A stretch of DNA of 33,734 nucleotides, taken from assembly GCA_000787465.1 (NCBI GenBank), contig JSYX01000380.1, forward strand, positions 1 through 33,734, in the 5' to 3' direction. Of this stretch, positions 1 to 9,380 are shown one piece after another. A program made the translations under genes and the position numbers. The stretch comes from Thermomucor indicae-seudaticae. Taxonomy: Eukaryota > Mucoromycota > Mucoromycetes > Mucorales > Lichtheimiaceae. How positions within the stretch are numbered: position 1 is the stretch's first letter; every line of letters begins with the position of its first letter. The notes under the pieces were generated by a model. That model saw only the letters and a program-made list of their open reading frames with translations. It did not search any database and was not told the DNA's origin.

Positions 1-1616
1 GACTCCGGACTGTAAATGAACGGTGAGACCTTCTTTTCCATTTATCTTTTACCTTATGCATCTCAGATACTTGTGGACTGATACTAAACCCTATTTATTT
101 TCAGTGCTCGCTCCCTACCCAGATACCGTAACTTGCGCCATTTCGCGAACGGAATCACGCTAAGCTTCTTAAGCAATCCGACATATGATGAGATCTGTGA
201 TGCCATGGTCGTAAGTACTATATTTTATTGCTATGCATAGGTCATTATGACATAGGATTTCGCACATGGTAGAGCTGGCTGCCATGCACTCACGATCTTA
301 TCCCCCTCAAGCTGCAATCTGCCTGCGCTTTTTCCTTGATTTCTGGCAGCAGGCCACCGCAAAAGAGCATGACCGATTGTCCTTAGAATCGATGCAGGCA
401 TCTCTCGGCATGTATACCCATTATCTTCCAGTGTTTGAAACAGTATCCAAGGTATTGTGTTTTGCGTTTTTCCGGGTGCTTTCCGCCATTTTCAATCTCT
501 AATAAAATGCGTTATGCAGAGCCACATGCGATTTCCAAAGAATCACATGCTGGGCAAATACGTCCAAGGTATAATGGAGAAAGGTGTTGTGTGTGGCTAC
601 AGCACTACACAATCCGAGAATCAGCACAAGGGTGACGCAAAGAAGCCAGCGCGTAGAACAAATCATCGACAAGGATTTGAACAGCAGGTACCAATTTTTG
701 GCTGCAGAACCTACAATAAGATCGCTATGCATACCAGCATTCTGACAATCCATACTAGATGGCATATTACATCGAACGCCGAGACGTCTTACCGGACTCC
801 AGGACCACGACGCTGGTCAGCAACCGTGCGGTGAGTTCAAGACTGTCAACGGAACACACGTTGAAATCCCCTTTGCCTGGCGGTGCTTAACCTATTGCTG
901 ACATCGCCGAGGCGGATCACCGGCTCTCGAGGTTAGAGTACTTCGTCCACGCTTACCTCGACACCCATATCGAGGGGCGCCCGAGCAGACGTAGAGTAGC
1001 GAACTATGCAAGGCTTGATGCTGATGAGGTGAGCTACTTGACATTGTGCGCTTTTCAACTTCCCCAGCATGGATTGATAGAGCAACCCACGTATTATTCA
1101 TAGATTTGCATATATCAGTCCTTGCACATCCGCAACTACGATGAAGACGGAGAAGCTTACGACAACCATATTCGTACGCACGAAAGCTTTCACCAGCGTA
1201 AACAGCAAGGCTAGGCATTAGCCAGTTTTCACAATGATGGACGTGATAACTCTGTTGCTGTGGAAGTTCTTCTGCTATTCACGGCTGTATACCGGGTAAG
1301 GATCCTGCAGCTTTGTCTTGCTCGACGTCTCGATCCCGTCGATGAACTCCATGTCACGGGTATGCAAATTGTGCAGCTTGCGCAGGATGCATATGGCAGC
1401 TGCTTTGTCGTGGATGTGCGCGCCATCGAACGATCATTATTAGTGGTGCCGGATTTTGCAAGTCCTTCCCGCTACCTCATTAACCACGACGTGGGTAAGG
1501 ATTGTTGGCGGCGGTTTGACCCCCTCGTGCCAAGGATCCCTGGTGAATCCTATGTCAACTGGCTACAACAGATCGAAAATACCGTTAACAGCGGCGATAC
1601 CAATGACGAGTGAGGA
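1..1616 (+). pseudogene. Degenerate DNA-transposon protein, Plavaka/Tnp2-like, post-catalytic part
   Basis: Several coding blocks lie in order on the plus strand. About 105-210 reads RYRNLRHFANGIT followed by a conserved tail; 266-460 contains SYPPQAAICLRFFLDFWQQ; 530-685 reads FPKNHMLGKYVQGIMEKGV then YSTTQSENQHK and a RRTN motif; 760-830 and 905-1030 follow; 1260-1616 contains VTGMQIVQL and ends at a TGA. This order (LRHF-x-GIT block, PK-H-L and Y-T-x-x-E-x-H block, then a BAH-like tail with TGMQIV) is what I know from the downstream half of large Plavaka/Tnp2-type cut-and-paste transposases. Intron-like junctions separate some blocks, for example an acceptor near 104. Other joins run into stops, so I read it as decayed. 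The catalytic DDE part would lie left of the window. The family name is an inference from motif memory; KDZ is an alternative. Confidence 0.5.
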
Positions 1617-1824
1617 ATTGTAATAAGATATGAATAAGCACGATCAATTGCAAAATCAGTATGACGTATTGTCATTAGTAATACCATGCAACATGTCAAA
1701 GTGAAATGACTTCATCACCAATGGTCAGCAAGGCTAAAAAGAATACTCTAAAAAAGGCAAAGCGATGGTATGCTAAATAGCTCTTGAAAGGCCAGTGAAG
1801 TCTTTCAGTGCACATTATCGGACT
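1617..1824. other. No gene seen (AT-rich spacer)
   Basis: AT-rich sequence between the two transposon remnants, with stops in all frames. I see no motif, repeat or RNA gene in it. Confidence 0.4.
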
Positions 1825-1884
1825 CAATAGCCTATTGACCCTATCAATAGCCTATCAAGCCTATCGATAGCCTGTCGCGGCCTT
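1825..1884 (+). repeat. Three 20-bp imperfect tandem units
   Basis: Three consecutive 20-base units begin CAATAGCCTATTG, CAATAGCCTATCA and CGATAGCCTGTCG at 1825, 1845 and 1865. They share the core ATAGCCT-T. They lie just beyond the recognisable end of the minus-strand MULE fragment, so they may be subterminal transposon sequence. Confidence 0.55.
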
Positions 1885-3405
1885 TGAAAGGACGTGATTG
1901 CCTAACCGGCCCTTGCGCAAGGGATGATAGCCAATCACAAGACCCGAAAGCCTGACACGGCCTATCCTCCAATGATATCCCGGAGAAATTTTGCTGATAA
2001 TGTTTGCTGAAAATGAAATAAAGAAACAAAGCCAGCCGTGCTCGGTTAAAATGATAGAGGCGGTTATGCTTGAGGATTGGCCAGTGTGTTTCGATTAACA
2101 TCGTTATTTTGCCTTGGGTAATTCTTCTGTCTGGAAAACTGCTACTCACTCACAGTACCCAGGCGTTCCGCGTGTACTATTGCCGGTACAAGTACACCCA
2201 GGCGTCGGCAAGGTCATTCACCTTGCAATACTGATACTTCTCTTCAGCAGCACGGACATGTATCTCGAGCGCGTCGATGTGCCTGTCCCCTAACACCATA
2301 AAAATAATGGAACAACATTTGCAGACATTTCAAACCTCGAAATGTAGTTCCATTTTTTCATAGTGTGGGTTTGATCCTTATCAGTGAACATAAAGACAGG
2401 GTTGAAACCCATATCACGCAAGGCGCCAAAGAAGCAGGTAACCATAGCCATTTTGGTCGTATCAGCATCTGCAGGATGGGCGCAGTCGAGAAGCATGTAC
2501 GCAATTGGAAATCGGGACCCGTAAATGTTGGCAATAACGCCAAATAGCTCGCAGCCCATGCGGTTCGTCTTCTGCGGGGAGTCAACGTGGAATTCTTCGA
2601 TGTAACATGATCCGACCGTTGCATAGAATAGTGGGGTTATGAAACCCATAGCCGTGACCTTCTCATCCCCGTGTTAGAATGCCTTCAAGCAAGAAATTCC
2701 AGCCACTTAGCTATGTAGATAACACCCAATTATGTCGTGATTTCAAAACGTTACCTCTTAGAACCCTTCGTAGGCGCGTTGTTTGAGAAACATCTTAGCT
2801 GACAGGAGCTGGTTCTCATGGAGACGGTACACGCTGCGAAAAAGTTTCGCTCCGCCAGTAGTAGGTTTGCATAGGCGTGATATCCGCGCCTGGAAATTAC
2901 CGTTGGATTTCTTGGAACAGAGCTGGTGCATCGCTGTCGCATCGCTGTACTCCAGTGCTCGCTCTCGGATGTAGTCGCGGATGTTCATAGGAACAGGTAC
3001 CCTGTGGTTACCGTGACCATAGGCTGGATGATGGATATCATGCGTGACCTTAAGGCGAATACCACCAGGTTCCTTATCAATAAGGCTTTCGGCTTTTCCA
3101 TTGCATCCAAATGTCGCCGTATGCCAATCGAAGCATCGGCGGTCCTTTTCTGGCGTCTGCTGCTGGCTGCACTGGTCCTGGGCACAGGATTCGAAGAACG
3201 AGAGGGCTTGCTTCAGCTGAGCATTTGTGACGACGGCGATAACGACCTTAAAGTGCTTTTTTTTCCGCTTCCTCAGGACTCCAGCGAAAAGTTTGCTTAC
3301 AACAAAGAGCGGGCTCTTTAAGGATGCGTAACGGTACAGTGAGGAGTCGATGATGCGAGCCTTGAGACCGTTCCAAGGAGCGCCATGCGTTTTGCGATTC
3401 GCCAC
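1850..3405 (-). pseudogene. MULE (Mutator-like) transposase, N-terminal and catalytic half, broken
   Basis: Read on the minus strand from 3405 downward. 3405-2758 is an open N-terminal segment with a basic KRKKKH stretch and a CSQQQTPEKDRRCFDW region. 2649-2290 carries the MULE catalytic signature: GVDS-like EFHVDSPQKTNRMGCELFG, then IANIYGSRFPIAYMLLD and FFGALRDMGFNPVFMFTDKD, which hold the DDE-type aspartates. 2284-2150 reads ADAWVYLYRQ and 2149-1980 reads ETHWPILKHNRLYHFNRARL; both are typical of MULE sequence after the catalytic core. The blocks are in different frames and are interrupted by stops, so the copy is dead. The SWIM finger expected next is absent on this strand; it lies on the opposite strand just beyond 3385. 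The segment is therefore inverted relative to the rest of the element. Confidence 0.7.
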
Positions 3406-4478
3406 ATCAAGACTGAGCTTTACAAACCATCGAGCTTAAGTGAAGGCACGAAATCAGAAGTTACCGGTGAATGTAGTTGCGCTTTGCGTCAAAACTACCT
3501 CCTACCTTGCCGCCATGTTTTACCGGGGAACAACGATGTTGCTACTGAACCTCAATTGTTCAACGAAAGATGGCATATAAAGGATGTGGAAGGTAACAGC
3601 ACATTCAACACGTTATATCTCATATCCATTGATTCATAATTCCTATGACGAAACAGCACATTGTGTATTATAGACCTCTAACAACGAAGAGAAGTCAGTA
3701 GACACCAAGGTCGCAACAACGACGAACAGAATCGCTGAACTATACAAGAATTGCGAAGACGGCCAGCAACGCTTAAGTGTAATTGCCAAGTTGCAGTCCG
3801 TTATTGACTCGTACTCGGAAGTGCCTTTGGATGAGTTGCAGCTCCCGCTGACAGTTAAGACAAAGGGACGTCCCAACGAGAAAGGAAAGAAAGGAGATAA
3901 GACGACAGAGAAGAAAGAGTATAAGCTGGAAGATGAAGCCCAAGCAGCTTTCAGTTGATCCTGATGCTTGGTGCGGCTATCGAGCTCTAGCAGTCATTTA
4001 AACGACGAAAATAAGTAGTGTACATCGAAATTAAGAAGGCAATGTACGAAAAGGCCTGTGCTCGACCTGCGGTCTACGCGAAATATATCTGCTTTAATTC
4101 GGACGGCGAGCAATGGAAGAGCTCTGTTACGGCATCAACTCAGCAACAAAGCCTATGAGTGGCAAGCGCTGCCCGAAGGAGTACTGGCTCGACGTGTCTA
4201 TCCACGCGCAAACTGCGTCGAATGTACTTAACAGACCGATTGCCTTCTTTGCCACTGGCTGTGGAATTAGTTATCCTCCTCGCCTCTATTTACTACTTAA
4301 TGCACCTGCACCAGACACGCGTCCTGAACCTATAGCCCTACATTTGGTCGGCAACCACTTCTACTCCGTCAACATCAAGCCAAATATAAAGGTCGAGCGG
4401 CCGGAAATGCCGGTTCACCATAGGACCGCTTGGGAAACCCTCCAAATCACTGACCGCTACAAGAGTGTCAGGAGATGA
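3385..4478 (+). pseudogene. MULE transposase C-terminal half: SWIM zinc finger plus OTU-like cysteine protease domain, broken
   Basis: On the plus strand, 3460-3540 reads GECSCALRQNYLLPCRHVL, a SWIM zinc finger (CxC, then CxH). It is followed by FNERWHIKD, a usual continuation in MULE proteins. A charged linker (GRPNEKGKKGDKTTEKKEY) spans about 3860-3925. At about 3956-3997 the frame reads DPDAWCGYRALAVI, which matches the catalytic-Cys block of OTU proteases (D-G-x-C-GYRAL). A stop then interrupts. 4113-4478 continues with YWLDVSIHAQ, NRPIAFF and HLVGNHFYSV, the last being the OTU catalytic-His block. So this is the tail of a MULE whose transposase is fused to an OTU domain. Stops and frame changes between blocks show it is decayed. 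Its 5' end abuts the inverted N-terminal half. Confidence 0.65.
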
Positions 4479-5154
4479 CTCCATATTAAAAAACGTACGA
4501 TGCCGGACTTGCATCCTGACATTTTGTAGCATTGATAGCGATATCGTACGATAACAATAAGGGACGTTGGTCCCAGTCCTACTCTTTCTCGTGTTTCCTT
4601 CTTGCCGCAAAAATGATATCAAAACACAGAGAGAGACTCACTCATATTGTTATTTGCGGATTCTCGTGTACGTGATTATATCCACGACAACGAGGAACTA
4701 AATGATCACTTGCATATAGCGTCAAAAAAAACATTTCACAAGTCTGTCGTCATTTTCAAGGGTATCTTGTTCTCACTCTGTGAGCCTGGTACATGTACAC
4801 TCAGAGAGGCGGCCATTGTGGGTAGTGTGCTCTCCCAGGTCTCTATTACCGTCTTGCATTCATCTGCTATCGAAACAAAAAGGAAGTATTGCTGGATGTA
4901 GTCAAACACGAGTACCACCCATTGATTTCTCCAGAAGTACGACGCGAAATGGTCAACTCGACCACGCATGATGAAGTGCGAGTCAATTACGATGGTAATA
5001 TCTTGATGGACTGAAAAAGCAACATCTACACGACACGGTAATATCACGTATGAAATGTTCTCTTGCAATTCTTCGATGCAGTGCAAACTAAAAGCAACAT
5101 TATATACCTTTTTCTGTAACAATATATTTGCTTTATTGCTGAAGGGACCCGTTT
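4479..5154. other. Unassigned stretch with a short possible coding relic
   Basis: No complete gene is recognisable. The plus frame at about 4843-5013 reads through KKEVLLDVVKHEYHPLI and PEVRREMVNSTTHDEVRVNY to a TGA. It has a protein-like composition but matches no family I know. It may be further transposon debris or the end of a decayed gene. The right part serves as 3' flank of SNRNP27. Confidence 0.25.
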
Positions 5155-5916
5155 TTAGACATTATCAAGTGGTCTGGGAAACGGGATGGACTCGGATCAG
5201 TAACTGTTGCTCCTATACAATGGCTCGCTCGTTCATTACCTATTGAAACCACCACGACGGTTCATGTACTGGCGATACTTTAATGGTTTACGGACATTGG
5301 CACCGGATACATCTGTACCTGGCACATGTTGGTTCTTTGTCGTCTCAAAGCTGCCAAAGCCCATGAGCTTCATCATTTTAGTCTCTTCGTCGTCGTCCTC
5401 ATTCACAGTAACAGTATTTTGTTGGTTTTCTTCTGCTGGTGGTGGTGGTGACCGTGATGGCGATCGTTCGTAGTCTCTGGAACGACGTCGACGTCTACTG
5501 TCATCCCTGCTGCGTCTTACCTAGATATATTAGTTCTTCCTTTCCTTTTGTAATAAATGAGGATCAAGAATTACCGGCGTAAAGAAGGCGATTGACTTCT
5601 GTATCGCGATCGGCTTCTATAATAGTCTGCATAAAGATGCTCAGTCTTGTGACGAGGTGGGTGTACTGTCCAAAAGTGCCATACCTGGCGAAGGACTACG
5701 TCCACGTCGTCTGGTCCTCTCACGGCTCCATGATCGACTCAAGGAACGACGGCTTCTACTTGGAGATCGTCGTCTGCCGCGTGATATGGATCGCCGTCGG
5801 TACCGTCTTGGAGGAGATGGCGAACGTGTACGTGAACGGGAGCGGGACGATGGCCTATCAAGATCCCGGTAACGATGTCGGCGGGACGATCGGTACGGTG
5901 ATGGTGAACGCGGCAT
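5155..5916 (-). CDS. SNRNP27: U4/U6.U5 tri-snRNP 27 kDa protein (SNRNP27 family)
   Basis: Nuclear splicing factor of the tri-snRNP, in the family of human 27K/RY1. Exons on the minus strand: 5916-5685, 5626-5575, 5509-5240 (or from 5515, an acceptor 6 nt upstream) and 5173-5155. They total 573 nt, 190 residues; human is 155. The N-terminal ~110 residues are Arg/Ser-rich (MPRSPSPYRSS, RSRSRTRSPSPP). The conserved C-terminal domain begins KMMKLMGFGSFETTKN and ends KYRQYMNRRGGFNR then PLDNV; human ends GGFNRPLDFIA. The last five residues come from a 19-nt terminal exon after a 66-nt intron with a CTGAT branch point. Without that splice the protein would stop right after GGFNR. It is divergent from the CsbD-like gene, with start codons 109 bp apart, so they probably share a promoter. 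Confidence 0.9.
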
Positions 5917-6025
5917 ATCCAAAAAGAAAATGCAAGAAATTTCGCTCTTCTTTGAAAAATCCCTTGCCTTTTCCCTTCTTCTCAATCTATTCGGTACTCT
6001 TCTTACTTCTGCTGTTATCCAGGAT

Positions 6026-6352
6026 ATGCCCCAAGACTCTCAGTTGGAAAAATGGTCATGCAACTTTTGGAAAGGTGCGGGTCGGATTCAGGCAGCTCTC
6101 GGTGAATTGACGGGTATGGAGCAGTGGCGGACAGCAGGTGAAGAAACCGCCGCTTGGGCTGAAGCTTGCTATCGAGATGCCGAGGCGCGCCAGCAGGCAG
6201 GTGAACCGAGCTGGTACCATGGAGAATATGAACGATTGATGGGCAAGCTTGGTTATGTGGTGGGTCATGTAGCTGGAGACCCAGAGATGCAAGCCAAAGC
6301 ACAGATGCGAGCACATCAAGGCGAACAAGAAATCCATCGATACAAACAATAA
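6026..6352 (+). CDS. CsbD-like small stress-type protein
   Basis: Uninterrupted frame of 108 residues from ATG 6026. It is hydrophilic and contains two copies of a CsbD-like motif: KGAGRIQAALGELTG near residues 17-31 and LMGKLGYVVGHVAGD near 67-81. Each is followed by an Ala/Gln/Glu-rich helix. CsbD-like proteins are general-stress proteins in bacteria, and fungi have related small proteins of uncertain function. The frame is open upstream to an ATG at 5930. That start would lie 13 bp from the divergent SNRNP27 start and add a hydrophobic leader, so I prefer 6026. An AATAAA-like element (TGAATAAAAAG) lies about 55 bp after the stop. It converges with PMA1, with 83 bp between stops. The family assignment is moderate; the coding call is firm. 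Confidence 0.65.
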   Translation: MPQDSQLEKWSCNFWKGAGRIQAALGELTGMEQWRTAGEETAAWAEACYRDAEARQQAGEPSWYHGEYERLMGKLGYVVGHVAGDPEMQAKAQMRAHQGEQEIHRYKQ

Positions 6353-6435
6353 AGGAAGGAATATAACTGTTCGTTACTCATTTACGTTTACTTATGTGTC
6401 TAAAACTATATGAATAAAAAGGAGAAAAAGCATTT

Positions 6436-9380
6436 TCATCTGTTTTCTCTTGAAGGAGTTATACGAGGGCGTTCCAGGACACTGAGTGAACGTGTCCGGG
6501 TAGCATATAAACGAGATGAAGCGCCTGCCGAAATAGCCGAAGATCTTCGGGACCGACGCCGCGCAAGGTCTTCGGCTTGAGTCTTGCCATGACGGAAGAT
6601 CAGTTGCATGCCAAACTTGATCCAATCCAAAGGAAAAAACCAGATAAAGTTCCAAACCCAGGCCACACCTGCCCAATGCCATCCGCAACCATGGATGTGG
6701 GTGAAACCCCAGTTGGCATACACCGCGATAAACGTCGCCACGATCTGGGCCACCACAAACGCGCACATCAAGAGTATCGAGGGCCGTTCCAGGAAGCAAA
6801 AGCCATGCGATCGGGTCACAAAGATCATGGCTTGCGACAAGATAGCCACTTGAAGATAAATGATCGAGTGAAGCTGGTAATCGTTGGGATCCGTAAACTG
6901 TTTCAAGCCAAATTTGCGGTGGAAAAAGGTCGTCTTCAAAATGACGGCCACAAGGGCAATGGTCGATGCAGCTTGATAAAGTCCAAAGGCGATCGCATAA
7001 CTGAAAATTTCAAAGAGATTCCACTGGTCTGGATACGGAGACGGTCGGACGCGGTCCTTGGAAATAGTCATGATCGTGCCGTCGTTAAGATAGGCAATCA
7101 ACAGTACCATGAACGGTGGGAAATCAAACTTGAACGCAAACACAAGGATGGAAAACCCAACCACAATACGGATTGTGACAGCGCAGGTGTAGATTGAATA
7201 GTTGCGAGCACGCTGGAAGATCTGACGCGACTGGATCAGGGCGTCGATAATAACCGATAGACCTGGTTCTGTCAAGACAATATCTGCCGCCGACCGCGCG
7301 GCATCTGATGCGTCGGCCACAGCGACACCCACGTTGGCCTTGGACAGCGCAGGAGCATCATTGACACCATCACCCGTCATGGCAACCATATGGTTCATGT
7401 TCTGCAGACGCTCCACGATCTCGTACTTGTGCTCCGGGTACACGCCAGCAAATCCATCTGCGCCCAACACAAGCTCGTCCACAGTAGAATAACCGCTGCC
7501 AGGTGGTGGCCCTTCCTTGAGTGTCTTTGACAGATACATGTTGTCGCCCATACCAAGACGCCGTCCGGTTTCCTTTGCAATCGCAAGCTGGTCACCCGTA
7601 ATCATCTTGACCTGGACACCCAACGCAATCGCGCGATCGATGGTTTCCTTAGTATCTGCACGCGGCGGGTCATAGATTGGCAAAAGACCAATGAGCCGGA
7701 ATCCTAATCCTTCGCCATCTACTCGGCCGCTCGGCACCTCGTCCACGGCCACAGCCAGTGAACGCAGGCCACGCTGCGCAAAGTCGTCCACGTCTGCTTC
7801 CAGTTGCTTGATTTGTTCTTCAGTCTTGTCGCGCGTGCACAGATCCAGAATAAAGTGCGACATGCCCTTGGTTGCGCGATACACCTTGCCGTCATCCAGC
7901 CGTCTGTATGTGATTTCGGTACGCTTGATGACCGGGTTAAAGGGCTTGAACTCCAATTCTTCAATCCCTTCGCGCGGTGGGCCGTACACCTTGGCTTCAT
8001 TGACAACGCACAGATCGATGGCATCCTGGTTTTCCATGCGCGAGGCGTAGGCCGCAATACGGATCACGCCCTGGGCATCATACTCCGCGTAAGTCTTGAC
8101 AATATTGGTATCGATCCTGAGCTGATTCAAGGTGAGGGTACCAGTCTTGTCCGAGCACAGGATAGTGACAGCCGCCATTTCTTCAATGGCCGTGATACGC
8201 GTAACGATGGCCTTGTGTTCCGCCAGCTGCTTAGCACCGATAGCCAGGGTGACAGAAAGCACGGTCGGCATGGCAATTGGGATCCCTCCAATGAGCAAGA
8301 CCAAGAGGTTATCGATACCTCGTCGGTAGTCGTACCGGAAGCCAGCGTACATAACCAGGATCTCTGCCACCAGAAAGATGCCAATACTGCACAAACAAAA
8401 GTTTCCAATCTTTCCTAAAATCGACTGCAAGTGACCAATGTCTTCGCCGGCCTGGCCCACCAGTCGTGCTGCTCGGCCAAAGAACGTGTTTGAACCCGTA
8501 CCAATCACGACGGCTTCTGCTTCACCTTGCTTCATGGTTGAACCGGAAAAGATCTCGTCGCCTGCGTCCTTGTTGACTGGTAACGACTCGCCCGTCAGCG
8601 CGGCCTGGTCAATGGCCACTTCACCGTGGGCTTTGATGAGACGGCCGTCTGCTGGGATCACGTCACCGAGCTTGATACTAATGATATCACCCGGGACAAG
8701 GTGGTATGCTTCCATGGTATTCCATTCACCGTTGCGCTTGACTTTACATTCGGGAGCCAGAGACTCCATCAGGGCCTTGACGGCATTGCCAGCCTGCCGC
8801 TCTTCCAGAAAACCAATAATCGAGTTGGCCAGAAGCAGGATGACGATACCCACAAAGTCCGGGTAGTCTGGTGGTCGCCCTTCGCCGTTGGATACCGCAA
8901 TGGCAACGATCGCAGCGGCTTCCATAACCCAGGACAATGGATTCCACATGAAACCCAGGAATTGTAAGATGGGGTTTTGTTCCTTGTGCTCAATCTTATT
9001 GGGTCCAAACTTTTCAATGCGAGCCTTGGCCTCGTCTTCCGTCAGACCATCCGTCGTCGTTCTTTATTTTCCATTTTCATTTTCAAATAATGAGCAACTT
9101 TTATAAGAAATAAAGAGGGTAAAGAAACTTACTCTAATAGTCGAAAGACGTCGGTCGGTTCCATGGTCGACAGGTCATATTTGTCATGGTCGTATAGTTC
9201 GTCCACTGGGATATCTCGAAGCGGCGGGAATGATTTGCCATTCTGATTAGTGGCCGACCCTGATGGTTTCTCTTGATCCGGTTTTTCTGCTGCTGCAGCG
9301 CCGGCAGGCTGATTATTATCCTCGGCTTGTTGCGGTTCATCAGGCGCTGTATTGCCGGCCTGCTTCTCTGGATCGTCCAT
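6436..9380 (-). CDS. PMA1: Plasma-membrane H+-transporting P-type ATPase (P3A)
   Basis: Pumps protons out of the cell, building the gradient that drives nutrient uptake. Two exons on the minus strand, 9380-9133 and 9061-6436, give 957 residues (yeast Pma1 is 918). The splice (GTAAGT...AAG, 71 nt) joins VFRLLE to TTTDGLTEDEA, which restores the N-terminal cation-ATPase domain. Visible motifs in order: FMWNPLSWVMEAAA (first membrane hairpin), LTGES (actuator, near 238), IAMPTVLSV (M4), CSDKTGTLT with the phosphorylated Asp near 387, MITGDQLAIAKETGRRLGMG, TGDGVNDAPALS (hinge), and six C-terminal membrane segments. The N-terminus is acidic and Ala/Pro/Gln-rich. The C-terminal tail is basic with Ser/Thr-Arg clusters (RRSRRSS, RTRSLSV), fitting the phosphorylation-regulated autoinhibitory tail of fungal pumps. 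The 5' UTR is a GAAAGA-type polypurine tract. All key residues are intact. Confidence 0.96.

Noticed and set aside
5930..6025. Upstream ATG at 5930 for the CsbD-like protein
   Set aside because: It would leave 13 bp to the SNRNP27 start and add a hydrophobic leader foreign to this family.
5592..6110. A 172-codon plus-strand open frame with hydrophobic stretches
   Set aside because: It is antisense to the Arg/Ser-rich exon of SNRNP27, whose biased codons keep the opposite strand open.
6577..7197. A 206-codon plus-strand open frame
   Set aside because: It lies entirely antisense to the well-conserved PMA1 coding region and has no family resemblance; it is a shadow of biased codon use.
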